64,000 bases of DNA from Mycolicibacterium agri (GTDB lineage Bacteria; Actinomycetota; Actinomycetes; Mycobacteriales; Mycobacteriaceae): NCBI RefSeq assembly GCF_002553505.1, contig NZ_PDCP01000002.1, positions 124,001 through 188,000 on the forward strand, given 5' to 3'. A program made the position numbers and the translations under genes. This document shows positions 44,034 to 52,356 of the stretch, one piece after another. The notes beneath the pieces were generated by a model. It was not told the origin of the DNA. It made no database searches and worked only from the letters and a program-made list of their open reading frames with translations. How positions within the stretch are numbered: the first letter of the stretch is position 1; each line of letters opens with the position of its first letter.

Positions 44034-44830
44034 CGTACACCCGCCACGCGCTGGTTCGCCGGCCATCCCCCCGACTCGCCGACGGGCTCGTCACCCACAT
44101 TTCGCGCAGCGATCACGTGAATGCCGAACTGGCGCAACAGCAATGGCAGCGCTACGTGGCGGCGTTCTCGGACGCAGGCTGGACGATACACGAGGTGGCC
44201 GCCGCGCCGGATTGCCCCGACTCGGCGTTCGTCGAGGACACCATGGTGGTGTACGGCGACCTGGCCGTCGTCTGCCGTCCCGGCGCAGAGGAACGCTGGC
44301 CCGAGATCCCCGCGGCCGAAGAGGCGATCAGCGCGCAGGGCTACCACGTCGTGCGCATCGAGGCGCCCGGCACGTTGGAGGGCGGCGACGTGCTCAAGCA
44401 CGACGGCACCGTGTGGGTCGGAGTGGGCGGCCGCACGAACGCCGAAGGCATCACACAACTGCGGACGCACCTCGAACCGCTCGGGGTCGACGTGGTTGCC
44501 GTACCGGTGAGCAAGGCTCTGCACCTGAAGTCCGCCGTCACCGCGCTTCCGGACGGCACGATCATCGGCTATGAACCCGTCGTCGACGACCCCGGCGTGT
44601 GGGGTGATCGGTTCCTCGCCGTGCCGGAGGAACCCGGCGCCCATGTCGTGCTGCTCGATGACCTCGATGACACTGTGCTGCTGATGTCGTCGGCCGCACC
44701 GCGCACCGCGGCGTTGTTCGAACAGCGCGGCTATCGGGTGAGCGCCGTCGACATCTCGGAATTCGAGAAACTCGAGGGCTGTGTGACGTGCCTTTCGGTG
44801 CGGTTGCGCGGTCGGCCCGCTAGGGATTGA
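44030..44830 (+). CDS. ddaH: N(G),N(G)-dimethylarginine dimethylaminohydrolase
   Basis: The 266-residue enzyme hydrolyses mono- and dimethylarginine to citrulline and methylamines. Guanidino-group-modifying features are DSAFVEDTMVVYG, TLEGGDVLKHDGTVWVG, LHLKSAVTAL with the catalytic His (about 164), and the C-terminal catalytic cysteine in CVTCLSVR (about 254). The ATG overlaps the permease stop. Methylamine release would fit nearby amine-catabolism genes. The end overlaps the convergent acyl-CoA dehydrogenase by 11 bases. Confidence 0.9.
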   Translation: MTYTRHALVRRPSPRLADGLVTHISRSDHVNAELAQQQWQRYVAAFSDAGWTIHEVAAAPDCPDSAFVEDTMVVYGDLAVVCRPGAEERWPEIPAAEEAISAQGYHVVRIEAPGTLEGGDVLKHDGTVWVGVGGRTNAEGITQLRTHLEPLGVDVVAVPVSKALHLKSAVTALPDGTIIGYEPVVDDPGVWGDRFLAVPEEPGAHVVLLDDLDDTVLLMSSAAPRTAALFEQRGYRVSAVDISEFEKLEGCVTCLSVRLRGRPARD

Positions 44831-45992
44831 GTAGCGCCGCGGGCCCGCGATTCATCATCTGGCGCGCCACGATGATGCGCTGAATCTCGCTGGCGCCCTC
44901 CCAAATCCGTTCGACGCGAAGCTCGCGGAACATCCGCTCGGCAACGTTCTCCCGCATGTAGCCACGACCGCCGAACACCTGCACGGCCCGGTCGGCGACG
45001 CGTCCGGCCATCTCCGAGCAGTACAGCTTGGCCATCGAGGCCTGCCCGTGCAGCGTCTTGCGATCGTGGCCGGCGTCGATGGAGCGGGCCACCTCGTAGA
45101 GCATCGTGCGGGCGGCGAACAGTTCGGTCGCGCTGTCGGCCAGCATTCCGGCCACCAGCTGATGCTCGCCGAGCTTCTTGCCGCCGATTTCGCGAGTCTG
45201 CGCGAACGCCGTCATCTCGTCGACCAGGCGCTGCGCAGCACCCACACAGCGCGCGGCCACCATCATCCGTTCGAACCGGAACCAGTCCTGGGTAAAGGTC
45301 ATCGGCTCGCCTTCCGCGCCGACCAGATGGGTGGCGGGGACGCGCACGTCGGTGAAGGACACGATCGGGTGCTCGTCGGCGATATTGTGCGAATAATGGG
45401 GCGTGCGAACGACTTCCACACCGGGCCACGGCAGATCGACCACCAGCAGCACATGGTCGCCGGCGTGGGGGCCGTCGCTGAGCACTGCTTCGACGAAGAC
45501 GTAGTCGGCCAGGTTGAACGAGGTGACGTGCCACTTGATGCCGTTGATGACGTACTCGTCGCCGTCACGGTGCGCGGTGGTCTGCAGCGCCGAAACGTCC
45601 GAACCGGCGAACTCCTCGGTGATCGCATACGCCTCGTGCTTCTCGCCGCGCACCGTCGGCAGCAGCCAGCGTTCGCGCTGATAGTCGGTGGCCACCTCGG
45701 GCCACCACTGCGGCGGCGTCGCCATCACCCAGGCCAGCCCGTTGGTCACCCGGCCGCACTGCTCCTGCACCAGCACCTGCTGCAGCGCGGTGGCGCCGGG
45801 ACCGCCGACCGACTTCGGCATGTTGGTCGCGTACAAGCCCAGCTCGATGGCCCGCCGCTGGTGTTCGGCGGTCAGCTCCTTCGGCAGCGTCCCGCCTGCG
45901 AGCTCGGCCTCGACTTCGAGCGGCATCAGCGACTCCACGAAGGCCCGCGCAGTCTCCTGGATCCGCAGATCCTCGGCCGTGAGTCCGTACAT
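44820..45992 (-). CDS. Acyl-CoA dehydrogenase
   Basis: The 390-residue FAD enzyme has the family blocks AYAITEEFAGSDVSALQTTA (FAD and substrate binding, about 117-136), IVSFTDVRVPATHLVG, and the C-terminal VFGGRGYMRENVAERMFRELR and IWEGASEIQRIIVARQ. It should introduce a double bond into an acyl-CoA. A BetI-like operator sits 21 bases upstream of its ATG, shared with the divergent DAO oxidase, so it probably belongs to the regulon of the TetR regulator at 60465. Confidence 0.9.
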   Translation of the reverse strand: MYGLTAEDLRIQETARAFVESLMPLEVEAELAGGTLPKELTAEHQRRAIELGLYATNMPKSVGGPGATALQQVLVQEQCGRVTNGLAWVMATPPQWWPEVATDYQRERWLLPTVRGEKHEAYAITEEFAGSDVSALQTTAHRDGDEYVINGIKWHVTSFNLADYVFVEAVLSDGPHAGDHVLLVVDLPWPGVEVVRTPHYSHNIADEHPIVSFTDVRVPATHLVGAEGEPMTFTQDWFRFERMMVAARCVGAAQRLVDEMTAFAQTREIGGKKLGEHQLVAGMLADSATELFAARTMLYEVARSIDAGHDRKTLHGQASMAKLYCSEMAGRVADRAVQVFGGRGYMRENVAERMFRELRVERIWEGASEIQRIIVARQMMNRGPAALLNP

Positions 45993-46012
45993 CCGATCCC
46001 CGCTTCCCGGTC

Positions 46013-46032
46013 TTGACTGAGCGTTCAGTCTA
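46013..46032. promoter_or_regulatory. BetI-like TetR operator, site 1
   Basis: The core GACTGAGCGTTCAGTC (46015-46030) is a 16-base dyad with 6-base perfect arms. It lies between the divergent acyl-CoA dehydrogenase (start 45992) and DAO oxidase (start 46050) genes. With flanks, 24 of 26 bases match site 3 at 63692. It closely resembles the BetI-type pattern GATTGAACGTTCAATC. Confidence 0.75.
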
Positions 46033-46049
46033 TGCCAGCGTTCCAGAGT

Positions 46050-47243
46050 ATGACCAGTGCTGACGTCGTAGTGGTAGGTGGTGGAACGGTCGGCGCGTGG
46101 ACCGCGGTTCAACTCGCCGAGCGCGGGGTGAAGCGGGTGGTCCTGCTGGAAAAGAACACGCTGGGCGACGGGGCCAGCAGCCGAGCCGCGGGCATGGTGC
46201 GCGCCCAGGGCGGCACCGAACCCGCCATTGTGCTGGGGATGCGCACCCAGGAGTTCTACGCCGCCAGCGGCGACCGGTTCCCGCTCGACTGCGGCTTCGT
46301 CGCGCAGGGCTATCTGATGCCGTGCTTCAGCGACGCCGAGGTCAAGCAGGCCCACGACCGCATTGCGCTGCAACAGAAGCTGGGGCTGACGGTCGAGTGG
46401 TGGTCGAGTTCGGACATCGACGACCGCGATACCGGGCTGGCGCCTGGCGCGACGCTCGGCGCGTCCTATGCGCCCGGCGACGGCTACATCGACGCACCCC
46501 GCAATGTGCTGGCCTACACCGCGGCGTTGACGGCCTTCGGTGTCGACGTGCGGGAGCGCTGCCGTTTCACCGGGTTGCGCATGTCCGGCGGCCGAGTGGT
46601 CGGCGTCGACACCTCCGACGGGCCGATCGACACCGACCACGTCGTGCTCACCGGCGGGCCCAAGCTCGCCGAAGTCGGCGCCGCTGCGGGAGCGAAAGTG
46701 CCTGCGGGCGGCGCGCGCCATCAGGTGGTGGTGACCGCGCCGGTGACGGCGTTCGACGTGCACGAGGTGCCGATGGTGTTCGACCTGCCGTCCGGAATCT
46801 ATTGGCGGCCAGGCGAAGCCGGTGGGCTGCTGTGGGGCATGAGCAATCCCCTTGAGCCGCCGGGTGTGGCCGCCGATTTCGACGAGGCCTACTTCTTGAA
46901 GATGCGCGACCGCATCGAGGACCTGCTGCCCGGCATCCGCGGCCTCGGCCTGCGCAGGTCCTGGGCGGCGACGATCGACTACACGCCCGACCATCTGCCG
47001 ATCCTTGGCCCGCTGCTCACCGACGACGGCACGGTCGACGGCGCAGTGGTCGCCAGCCCGGCCGGACACGGCATGATGTGGGGCCCCGCGGTCGCCGAGG
47101 TCGCCACCGACCTCACCCTGACGGGCAAATGCGACTGGCTCGACCTGACCGACCTCGGGTTGGACCGCTTCGACGCCGACGGTAACAGCCGCCTTGCACC
47201 AGAACCGATTTCACTTCCCTTCCCAGAGAAAGCAACAATATGA
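46050..47243 (+). CDS. DAO-family FAD-dependent oxidoreductase
   Basis: The 397-residue flavoprotein has the N-terminal dinucleotide motif VVVGGGTVGAWTAVQLAERG, GDGASSRAAGMVRAQGG and a C-terminal IDYTPDHLPILGP and SPAGHGMMWGPAVAEV FAD-closing segment. These are features of the glycine/sarcosine/D-amino-acid oxidase group, which also includes gamma-glutamylputrescine oxidase. It probably oxidises a secondary or primary amine. ATG at 46050 is preferred; ATG at 46032 would start inside the operator. Its stop overlaps the cupin start (ATGA). Confidence 0.88.
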   Translation: MTSADVVVVGGGTVGAWTAVQLAERGVKRVVLLEKNTLGDGASSRAAGMVRAQGGTEPAIVLGMRTQEFYAASGDRFPLDCGFVAQGYLMPCFSDAEVKQAHDRIALQQKLGLTVEWWSSSDIDDRDTGLAPGATLGASYAPGDGYIDAPRNVLAYTAALTAFGVDVRERCRFTGLRMSGGRVVGVDTSDGPIDTDHVVLTGGPKLAEVGAAAGAKVPAGGARHQVVVTAPVTAFDVHEVPMVFDLPSGIYWRPGEAGGLLWGMSNPLEPPGVAADFDEAYFLKMRDRIEDLLPGIRGLGLRRSWAATIDYTPDHLPILGPLLTDDGTVDGAVVASPAGHGMMWGPAVAEVATDLTLTGKCDWLDLTDLGLDRFDADGNSRLAPEPISLPFPEKATI

Positions 47244-47584
47244 TCACAGTCGACACCGAACTTCTTGCCCAGGCCGCCGACGCCGAACTCGAAGACTGGG
47301 GGCCGCTGCCCGAGGCGACCGGCGAACCGATGGCCACCCATGGACTCGAGATCTGGGCCGACGGCGACAGATCGGCGGGCATCTGGCAGTGCACACCGGG
47401 CCCGTCGTATTGGGTGCAGGACGAGAACGAGGTCATCTACGTGCTGTCGGGCCGCATGACCGTGACACCCGACGGCGGTGAGCCGGCAGAGATCAAGGCA
47501 GGCGACGTCGCGGTGTTCCCCATCGGCTGGAAGGGCACCTGGGACATTCACGAAACGGTGCGAAAGGTCTACGCGATCTTCTGA
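47240..47584 (+). CDS. Cupin-domain protein (DUF861/Cupin_3)
   Basis: This 114-residue single-domain cupin has a barrel region readable from WQCTPGPSYW and ENEVIYVLSGRMTVTPDGGE to GDVAVFPIGWKGTWDIHE. The Cupin_3 family includes ureidoglycine aminohydrolases and proteins that accompany DAO-type amine oxidases in polyamine and amino-acid catabolic operons. Translational coupling to the oxidase (ATGA) supports such a partnership. Only some metal ligands (Glu, late His) are apparent, so enzymatic activity is uncertain. Confidence 0.82.
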   Translation: MITVDTELLAQAADAELEDWGPLPEATGEPMATHGLEIWADGDRSAGIWQCTPGPSYWVQDENEVIYVLSGRMTVTPDGGEPAEIKAGDVAVFPIGWKGTWDIHETVRKVYAIF

Positions 47585-47722
47585 TCTCGGCTGGCTCGGG
47601 TCGCTTTCGCAATGTTCTGATCTCTATCAGGTCACCGTCACGCAACAGATCGTGCGGCGCCTCGGCTTCGGCCGTTTGATGGTCGACAATCCGAAGGGTG
47701 ACGCATTCGGGGGAGCACGACG

Positions 47723-49159
47723 TTGGCGCGTGAAATCTCCCGTCAAACGTTCCTGCGGGGCGCCGCAGGCGCGTTGGCCGCGAGTGCGATGCTCGGCTCG
47801 GTGCGGGCCGGCGCCGAACCGCCGGCCTCCGGTTGGCAGGGTCTGTCGTCGGCGATAGGCGGGCAGGTCCTGCTGCCTGACAACGGGCATTTCGGTTCGG
47901 CGAAACAGGTTTTCAACACCAACTACAACGGCTCGTCACCGGCCGCAATCGTCACGCCGACGTCGACGGCCGACGTGCAGAAGGCGATGGCGTTCGCCGC
48001 GTCCAACAAACTTCCCGTCGCCCCGCGCAGCGGCGGGCATTCCTACACCGGCGCGTCGACGGCCAACGGCGCCTTGGTGTTTGACCTGCGTCAGCTGCCC
48101 GGCGGGATCAACTACGACGCGGCCAGCGGGCGGGTGACGACGACGCCTGCGACCAGTCTGTGGGAGCTGCACCAGGCGTTGGCGGCACAGGGCCGGGGCA
48201 TCCCGACGGGTACGTGTCCGTCGGTGGGCGTCGCCGGACATGCGCTCGGCGGCGGGCTGGGCGCCCAATCGCGGCACGCCGGGCTGCTTTCCGATGCGCT
48301 GACGGCGGCGACGGTGGTGTTGCCGGGCGGTCAGGCGGTCACCGCGTCGAACGCCGAGAACCCCGACCTGTTCTGGGCGTTGCGCGGAGGCGGCGGCGGA
48401 AATTTCGGGGTGACGACATCATTGACGTTTGCGACGTTCCCCGTCGCGGATGTCGACGTCGTCGACCTGCACTACCCGCAGGAGTCGTTCGCGCAGGTGC
48501 TCGTCGGCTGGCAGGACTGGCTGCGGGCCGCCGACAAGCGTTTCTGGGCATTGGCCGACAGCACGACCGAGGCGACGGGCAAGCACTGCCGCATCACGGC
48601 GACCGGTCCCGCGGGTTCGGGCAACGGCATGGCCAGCTCGATCACCTCTGCGGTCGGGATGCAGCCAGCGAGAACGGACTCGCACACGTTCAATTACCTG
48701 GACCTGGTGAAGTATCTGGCGGTCAACAATCTCAACCCGGCGCCGCTGGGATACGTCGGCGGATCCGATGTATTCCGCACCGTCGATGCGGGGACGGCGC
48801 AGGGTATCGCGGCCGCGGTCAACGCATTTCCGCCGGAGGCGGGCCGGATGATCGCGATCATGCACGCGCTCGACGGCGCCCTGGCCACGGTGGGGCCAGG
48901 GGCGACGGCGTTTCCGTGGCGCGGACCGTCGGCGCTGGTGCAGTGGTACGTCGAGAACAACGGCGCGCCGACGGCCGCCGCGAACTGGCTCACCAAGGCA
49001 CACCAAGCGGTGCAACAGTATTCGGTCGGCGGCTACGTGAACTATCTTGAAGCGGGCCAGCCGGCGTCGCGCTACTTCGGCCCGAACACGGCGAAGCTCG
49101 GCGCGGTCCGGCAGAAGTACGACCCGGGCCGAACCATGTTCTCGGGTCTGAACTTCTAG
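47723..49159 (+). CDS. Exported berberine-bridge-type FAD-linked oxidase
   Basis: The 478-residue protein has an N-terminal signal with Tat-like layout SRQTFLRGAAGALAA, but Gln replaces the second Arg. A cytochrome/BBE FAD_binding_4 domain follows. PRSGGHSYTG supplies the His, and PTGTCPSVGVAGHALGGGLG the Cys, used for bicovalent FAD attachment in this family. A BBE C-terminal motif with VNYLE and YFGPNTAKLGAVRQKYDP ends it. It would oxidise sugars, alcohols or secondary metabolites outside the membrane. The TTG start follows GGGGGAG. The 138 bases upstream hold a small dyad CTGATCTCTATCAG. Confidence 0.85.
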   Translation: MAREISRQTFLRGAAGALAASAMLGSVRAGAEPPASGWQGLSSAIGGQVLLPDNGHFGSAKQVFNTNYNGSSPAAIVTPTSTADVQKAMAFAASNKLPVAPRSGGHSYTGASTANGALVFDLRQLPGGINYDAASGRVTTTPATSLWELHQALAAQGRGIPTGTCPSVGVAGHALGGGLGAQSRHAGLLSDALTAATVVLPGGQAVTASNAENPDLFWALRGGGGGNFGVTTSLTFATFPVADVDVVDLHYPQESFAQVLVGWQDWLRAADKRFWALADSTTEATGKHCRITATGPAGSGNGMASSITSAVGMQPARTDSHTFNYLDLVKYLAVNNLNPAPLGYVGGSDVFRTVDAGTAQGIAAAVNAFPPEAGRMIAIMHALDGALATVGPGATAFPWRGPSALVQWYVENNGAPTAAANWLTKAHQAVQQYSVGGYVNYLEAGQPASRYFGPNTAKLGAVRQKYDPGRTMFSGLNF

Positions 49160-49172
49160 CCCCTCAACCCGT

Positions 49173-49234
49173 CGCCGAGCGTGAAGCCTCTGCCATTTTT
49201 GGGCGGATTTTTCGCAGAGGCTTCACGTTCGGCG
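49173..49234. repeat. Long palindromic intergenic repeat, copy A
   Basis: Arms of 21 bases (49173-49193 and 49214-49234) pair at 20 of 21 positions around a 20-base loop. The element begins CGCCGAGCGTGAAGCC and ends with the inverse. It lies between the convergent oxidase and small membrane-protein genes and could stop transcription in both directions. Arms and loop are partly shared with copy B at 49652. Confidence 0.8.
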
Positions 49235-49249
49235 CGGGACCCTGCGGCG

Positions 49250-49576
49250 CTACGGCCGAGGTGCCGTTGTCGTCGTCGGCGGACCGGGCCACGGCCCTTG
49301 CGGGCCCATCATCCAGCCGGGCCTCATCATCCAGCCGGGCCCCGTCATGCCGCCGTGGTGGTACCCGCCATAGGAATCGGCGTTCGTGGCTCTTCCCACG
49401 AAGAAGCCGGAGAAGAAGACGACGGCGACGATGAAGACAACGCCGGCCACGATGCCTACCCATACCAAGAGCGATTGCGACCTGTCGCGGCGGTCCACAT
49501 GGGGCGTGGTCGCGAAGGTTTGGCGCTCATCCGTCGCCACCGTTTGTTCGGAGCGAGATTCGCGAGCATCAGTCAT
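49250..49576 (-). CDS. Single-pass membrane protein with Met/His/Gly-rich tail
   Basis: The 108-residue protein has a charged cytoplasmic N-terminus (about 1-34), one membrane helix (about 35-60, WVGIVAGVVFIVAVVFFSGF) and an external tail with YGGYHHGGMTGPGWMMRPGW and MMGPQGPWPGPP. The tail repeats Pro-Gly-Trp-Met-Met. Clusters of His and Met are typical of copper or silver binding, but no known family is recognised. It is isolated between two long palindromic repeats. Reading-frame composition and a clear membrane helix support it as a real gene. Confidence 0.65.
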   Translation of the reverse strand: MTDARESRSEQTVATDERQTFATTPHVDRRDRSQSLLVWVGIVAGVVFIVAVVFFSGFFVGRATNADSYGGYHHGGMTGPGWMMRPGWMMGPQGPWPGPPTTTTAPRP

Positions 49577-49651
49577 GACCCGATCGTCACGCGCCCGAGC
49601 CGCGGCCCCTAGAGCATTAATGCCTCTCCGGCGTGGACAACCGTCACAACC

Positions 49652-49713
49652 CGACGAGCGTGAAACCTCAGCGATTTTCGGGCCGATTTCTCGCGAAATC
49701 TTCACGCTCGGCG
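49652..49713. repeat. Long palindromic intergenic repeat, copy B
   Basis: Outer arms (49652-49664 and 49701-49713) pair at 12 of 13 positions. A second stem GATTTC-TCGC-GAAATC (49685-49700) lies inside. Much of the sequence, including CGAGCGTGAA, CCTC-GC-ATTTT-GGGC-GATTT and TTCACG-TCGGCG, matches copy A 480 bases away. It lies between the small membrane-protein gene and the 3' end of the acyl-CoA dehydrogenase gene. Confidence 0.75.
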
Positions 49714-49761
49714 GGAAGGGGGCAGAGGGAGAGACGGGGTCACCACTTCCGGCCAGCACCC

Positions 49762-51045
49762 CTACCGTCGGCGGGCGAAGTACTTCTTGTACGCCTCGGC
49801 GGCCTCGCGCAAGCCCGGATCGGCTTGGAACTTCGACTCGAACTTGGCCCACGCCGCCTCGCGCTTGGCCGGAATGTACTCCGTCGGCCAATACGGGTGC
49901 TGCTGCGGGGAATAGTCGCGCAGCACCCGGCGGGCGACGGTGGCCTTGTGCACCTCGTCGGCGCCGTCGGCCAATCCCATCGTCGGGGCGTTGGCATACA
50001 TCGCCTGCAGTGGCGTCAGATCGGTGGTGCCCAGCGAGCCGAGGATGTGCAGCGCGTTGAACGACACCTCCCGCAGCACCTTGGCCATCGTGAACTTCAC
50101 CGCTGCGATGTCGGTGCGCGCCTCCTTGGTGCTGGAATTGTCGATCTTCCAAGCCGTTTCGAGCACCAGCAGTCGCAGCATGCGTATCGCGGCGTAGGAG
50201 TCGGCGATCTTCTCCTGCACCATCTGATGCTCGGCGATGATCTTGCCGTGCGACTGCCGCGACAGCGCCCGCTCGCACATCATGTCGAACGCGAGCTTGC
50301 ACTGCGCGATCGTGCGCATCGCGTGATGGATGCGCCCGCCGCCGAGCCTGCGCTGCGCCAACGTCTTCGCACCGTCCTCGGGCCCCAGCAAGTGATCCAG
50401 CGGCACCCGCACGTCGCGGTAGATGATGTGGTTGTGGTTGCGCGGCTCCGGCTGAATCTCCACACCGGGGGTGTCGCGCGGCACCACGAACATGCCGTTG
50501 GTGCACATCACGAACAGGATGTCGGCGACGCGGCCCGCCGAGGTGAACCACTTCTCCCCGTTGATCACCCATTCGTCGCCGTCACGCACGGCGTGGGTCT
50601 TGAACAGGTTGGGGTCCGACCCGCCCTGCGGCTCGGTCATCGAATACGCCGAGAAGATGTCCTGGTTCAGCAGCGGCTCCAGCCACCGCTTCTTCTGCTC
50701 CGCGGTGCCGAACGCGGCGAGCATCTCGATGTTGCCGGTGTCCGGCGCGGCCGCACCGAACATCTGCGGCGCCCCCGGGTAGCGGCCGATCACCTCGTTC
50801 AGCAGCGCCAGCTTCAACTGGCCGAAGCCGGGCCCGCCCAACTCCTTGTCCAGGAAGATCGCCCACAGCCCCTGGTCCTTGATCTGCTGCTGCAGCCCGC
50901 GCACATAGGCCTTCACGCGCGGGTCGGGCGAGCGCACGGCGTAAGGAAACACGTACTCGAGCGGCTCGACCTCCTCTTTGCAGAATTCCTCGACCCAGTC
51001 GAGCTTTTCCTGGAATTCCGGTTCAGTCGAGAAGTCCCACGCCAT
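49762..51045 (-). CDS. Acyl-CoA dehydrogenase (FadE-like)
   Basis: The 427-residue enzyme opens with MAWDFSTEPEFQEKLDWVEE. FAD/substrate blocks are AYSMTEPQGGSDPNLFKT and WVINGEKWFTSAGRVADI, and the C-terminal region has GLADGADEVHKATVARRVLR, the ACAD10/11-like DEVH variant. It is expected to act on branched or longer acyl-CoAs. It is 26 bases downstream of the sugar-permease gene on the same strand, but no sugar-related role is apparent. No BetI-like site lies upstream. Confidence 0.88.
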   Translation of the reverse strand: MAWDFSTEPEFQEKLDWVEEFCKEEVEPLEYVFPYAVRSPDPRVKAYVRGLQQQIKDQGLWAIFLDKELGGPGFGQLKLALLNEVIGRYPGAPQMFGAAAPDTGNIEMLAAFGTAEQKKRWLEPLLNQDIFSAYSMTEPQGGSDPNLFKTHAVRDGDEWVINGEKWFTSAGRVADILFVMCTNGMFVVPRDTPGVEIQPEPRNHNHIIYRDVRVPLDHLLGPEDGAKTLAQRRLGGGRIHHAMRTIAQCKLAFDMMCERALSRQSHGKIIAEHQMVQEKIADSYAAIRMLRLLVLETAWKIDNSSTKEARTDIAAVKFTMAKVLREVSFNALHILGSLGTTDLTPLQAMYANAPTMGLADGADEVHKATVARRVLRDYSPQQHPYWPTEYIPAKREAAWAKFESKFQADPGLREAAEAYKKYFARRR

Positions 51046-51071
51046 GCCAAGCGATTCTGCCCGAACGGCGG

Positions 51072-52331
51072 TCAGCTCAGGCCGGAGACCGACCTCCGAC
51101 GCCGAGATATCGCGTCCACACTGGCCGCCAACAGCAGCACACCACCCGTGACCAGGAAGTTGATGTACGACGACTGGTTGAGCAGGCCCAGGCCGTTGGC
51201 GATGGTGGCGACGACGACGCCGCCGATCACCGCGTCCAGCGCGCGCCCGCGTCCGCCGAACAGGCTGGTGCCGCCGATCACCGCCGCGCCGACGGCGTAC
51301 AGCAGCGTGTTTCCCGCACCCGAGGATGCCGAGACCTTCCCGCCGTAGGAGGCGGCGATGATTCCGCTCAGCGCGGCCATCGACGAGCACACCACGAACA
51401 CCGAAACCTTGATCCGGCCGACGTTGATGCCCGCACGCCGTGCGGCCTCCTTGTTGCCGCCGACGGCGTAGATGTGTCGGCCGTACGACGTACGGTTGAG
51501 CACGAACGTCAGCACGATCAGAAGGAGGCCGACGACCGGAAGAACATAAGGGACACCACGGATTTCGATGTTCGGATTGACGCTGCGGTTCAGGTTGAGC
51601 AGGTACGTCACACCGAGGACCACCACCGCCACCGCGGCCACCCGCGCGCCCACCACGGCGGTCGGCGGATGGGCGAGGCCGCGGGCGATCTTGCCGCGCT
51701 GGCGATGGAACTCCAGCACGCCATAGCCGCCTGCGATCAGCACCGCGCACACCCAGCCTGTGGTCGGCGGCAGGTTCGCGATGGTGAGGCCGCGGACGAC
51801 GGGGTCGTCGACCCGCACTGACCCGCCCTCGCCGATCAGCCTCAGCGTGACGCCTTGCAGGCCGAGGAAAAAGCCCAGCGTCACAACGAAAGACGGAATC
51901 CCCAGCCTGGCGCACAGCAGGCCGATCAGCAGCCCGATCAGCGCACCGCAGGCGACGCCGGCGAGGATCGCCGCCCACCACGGCCAACCCCGGTTGACGA
52001 TCATCAACGCCATCACACACGCCGAGACGCCGCCAGCCACGCCCGCGGACAGGTCGATGTCGCCGAGCAGCAGGACGAACACCAGGCCCATCGCCAACAC
52101 GCAGATCGCGCCCGCCTGCGTGATCAGATTGGCCAGGTTCAGCGCCGACATGAACCGCTCGTTGGCCAGACCGAACACGATGAAGAGCACGACGAGGCCG
52201 AGCACCGCGGGCAGCGAGCCCATGTCGCCGCCCCGTACCCGAGGCCCGTAACTGCGCAGTGCGTCGACGAAGGTCTCGTCGCTGCGTGAGTCGACGGCGA
52301 AGTCGGCGTCCGCCAGGTTCACAGTGGCCAT
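51072..52331 (-). CDS. xylH: Sugar ABC-transporter permease (XylH/RbsC type)
   Basis: The 419-residue protein has about ten or eleven membrane helices in a BPD_transp_2 domain. Motifs typical of the family are LLGDIDLSAGVAGGVSACVM (about 88-107) and, later, YAVGGNKEAARRAGINVGRIK followed by TSLFGGRGRALDAVIGG. The third part of a sugar importer with the ATPase and binding protein encoded just upstream. The xylose assignment rests on the operon context (xylA, xylose-binding-like protein). Confidence 0.85.
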   Translation of the reverse strand: MATVNLADADFAVDSRSDETFVDALRSYGPRVRGGDMGSLPAVLGLVVLFIVFGLANERFMSALNLANLITQAGAICVLAMGLVFVLLLGDIDLSAGVAGGVSACVMALMIVNRGWPWWAAILAGVACGALIGLLIGLLCARLGIPSFVVTLGFFLGLQGVTLRLIGEGGSVRVDDPVVRGLTIANLPPTTGWVCAVLIAGGYGVLEFHRQRGKIARGLAHPPTAVVGARVAAVAVVVLGVTYLLNLNRSVNPNIEIRGVPYVLPVVGLLLIVLTFVLNRTSYGRHIYAVGGNKEAARRAGINVGRIKVSVFVVCSSMAALSGIIAASYGGKVSASSGAGNTLLYAVGAAVIGGTSLFGGRGRALDAVIGGVVVATIANGLGLLNQSSYINFLVTGGVLLLAASVDAISRRRRSVSGLS

Positions 52332-52356
52332 GCTTCGGTGTCCTCCACGGTCGGCC

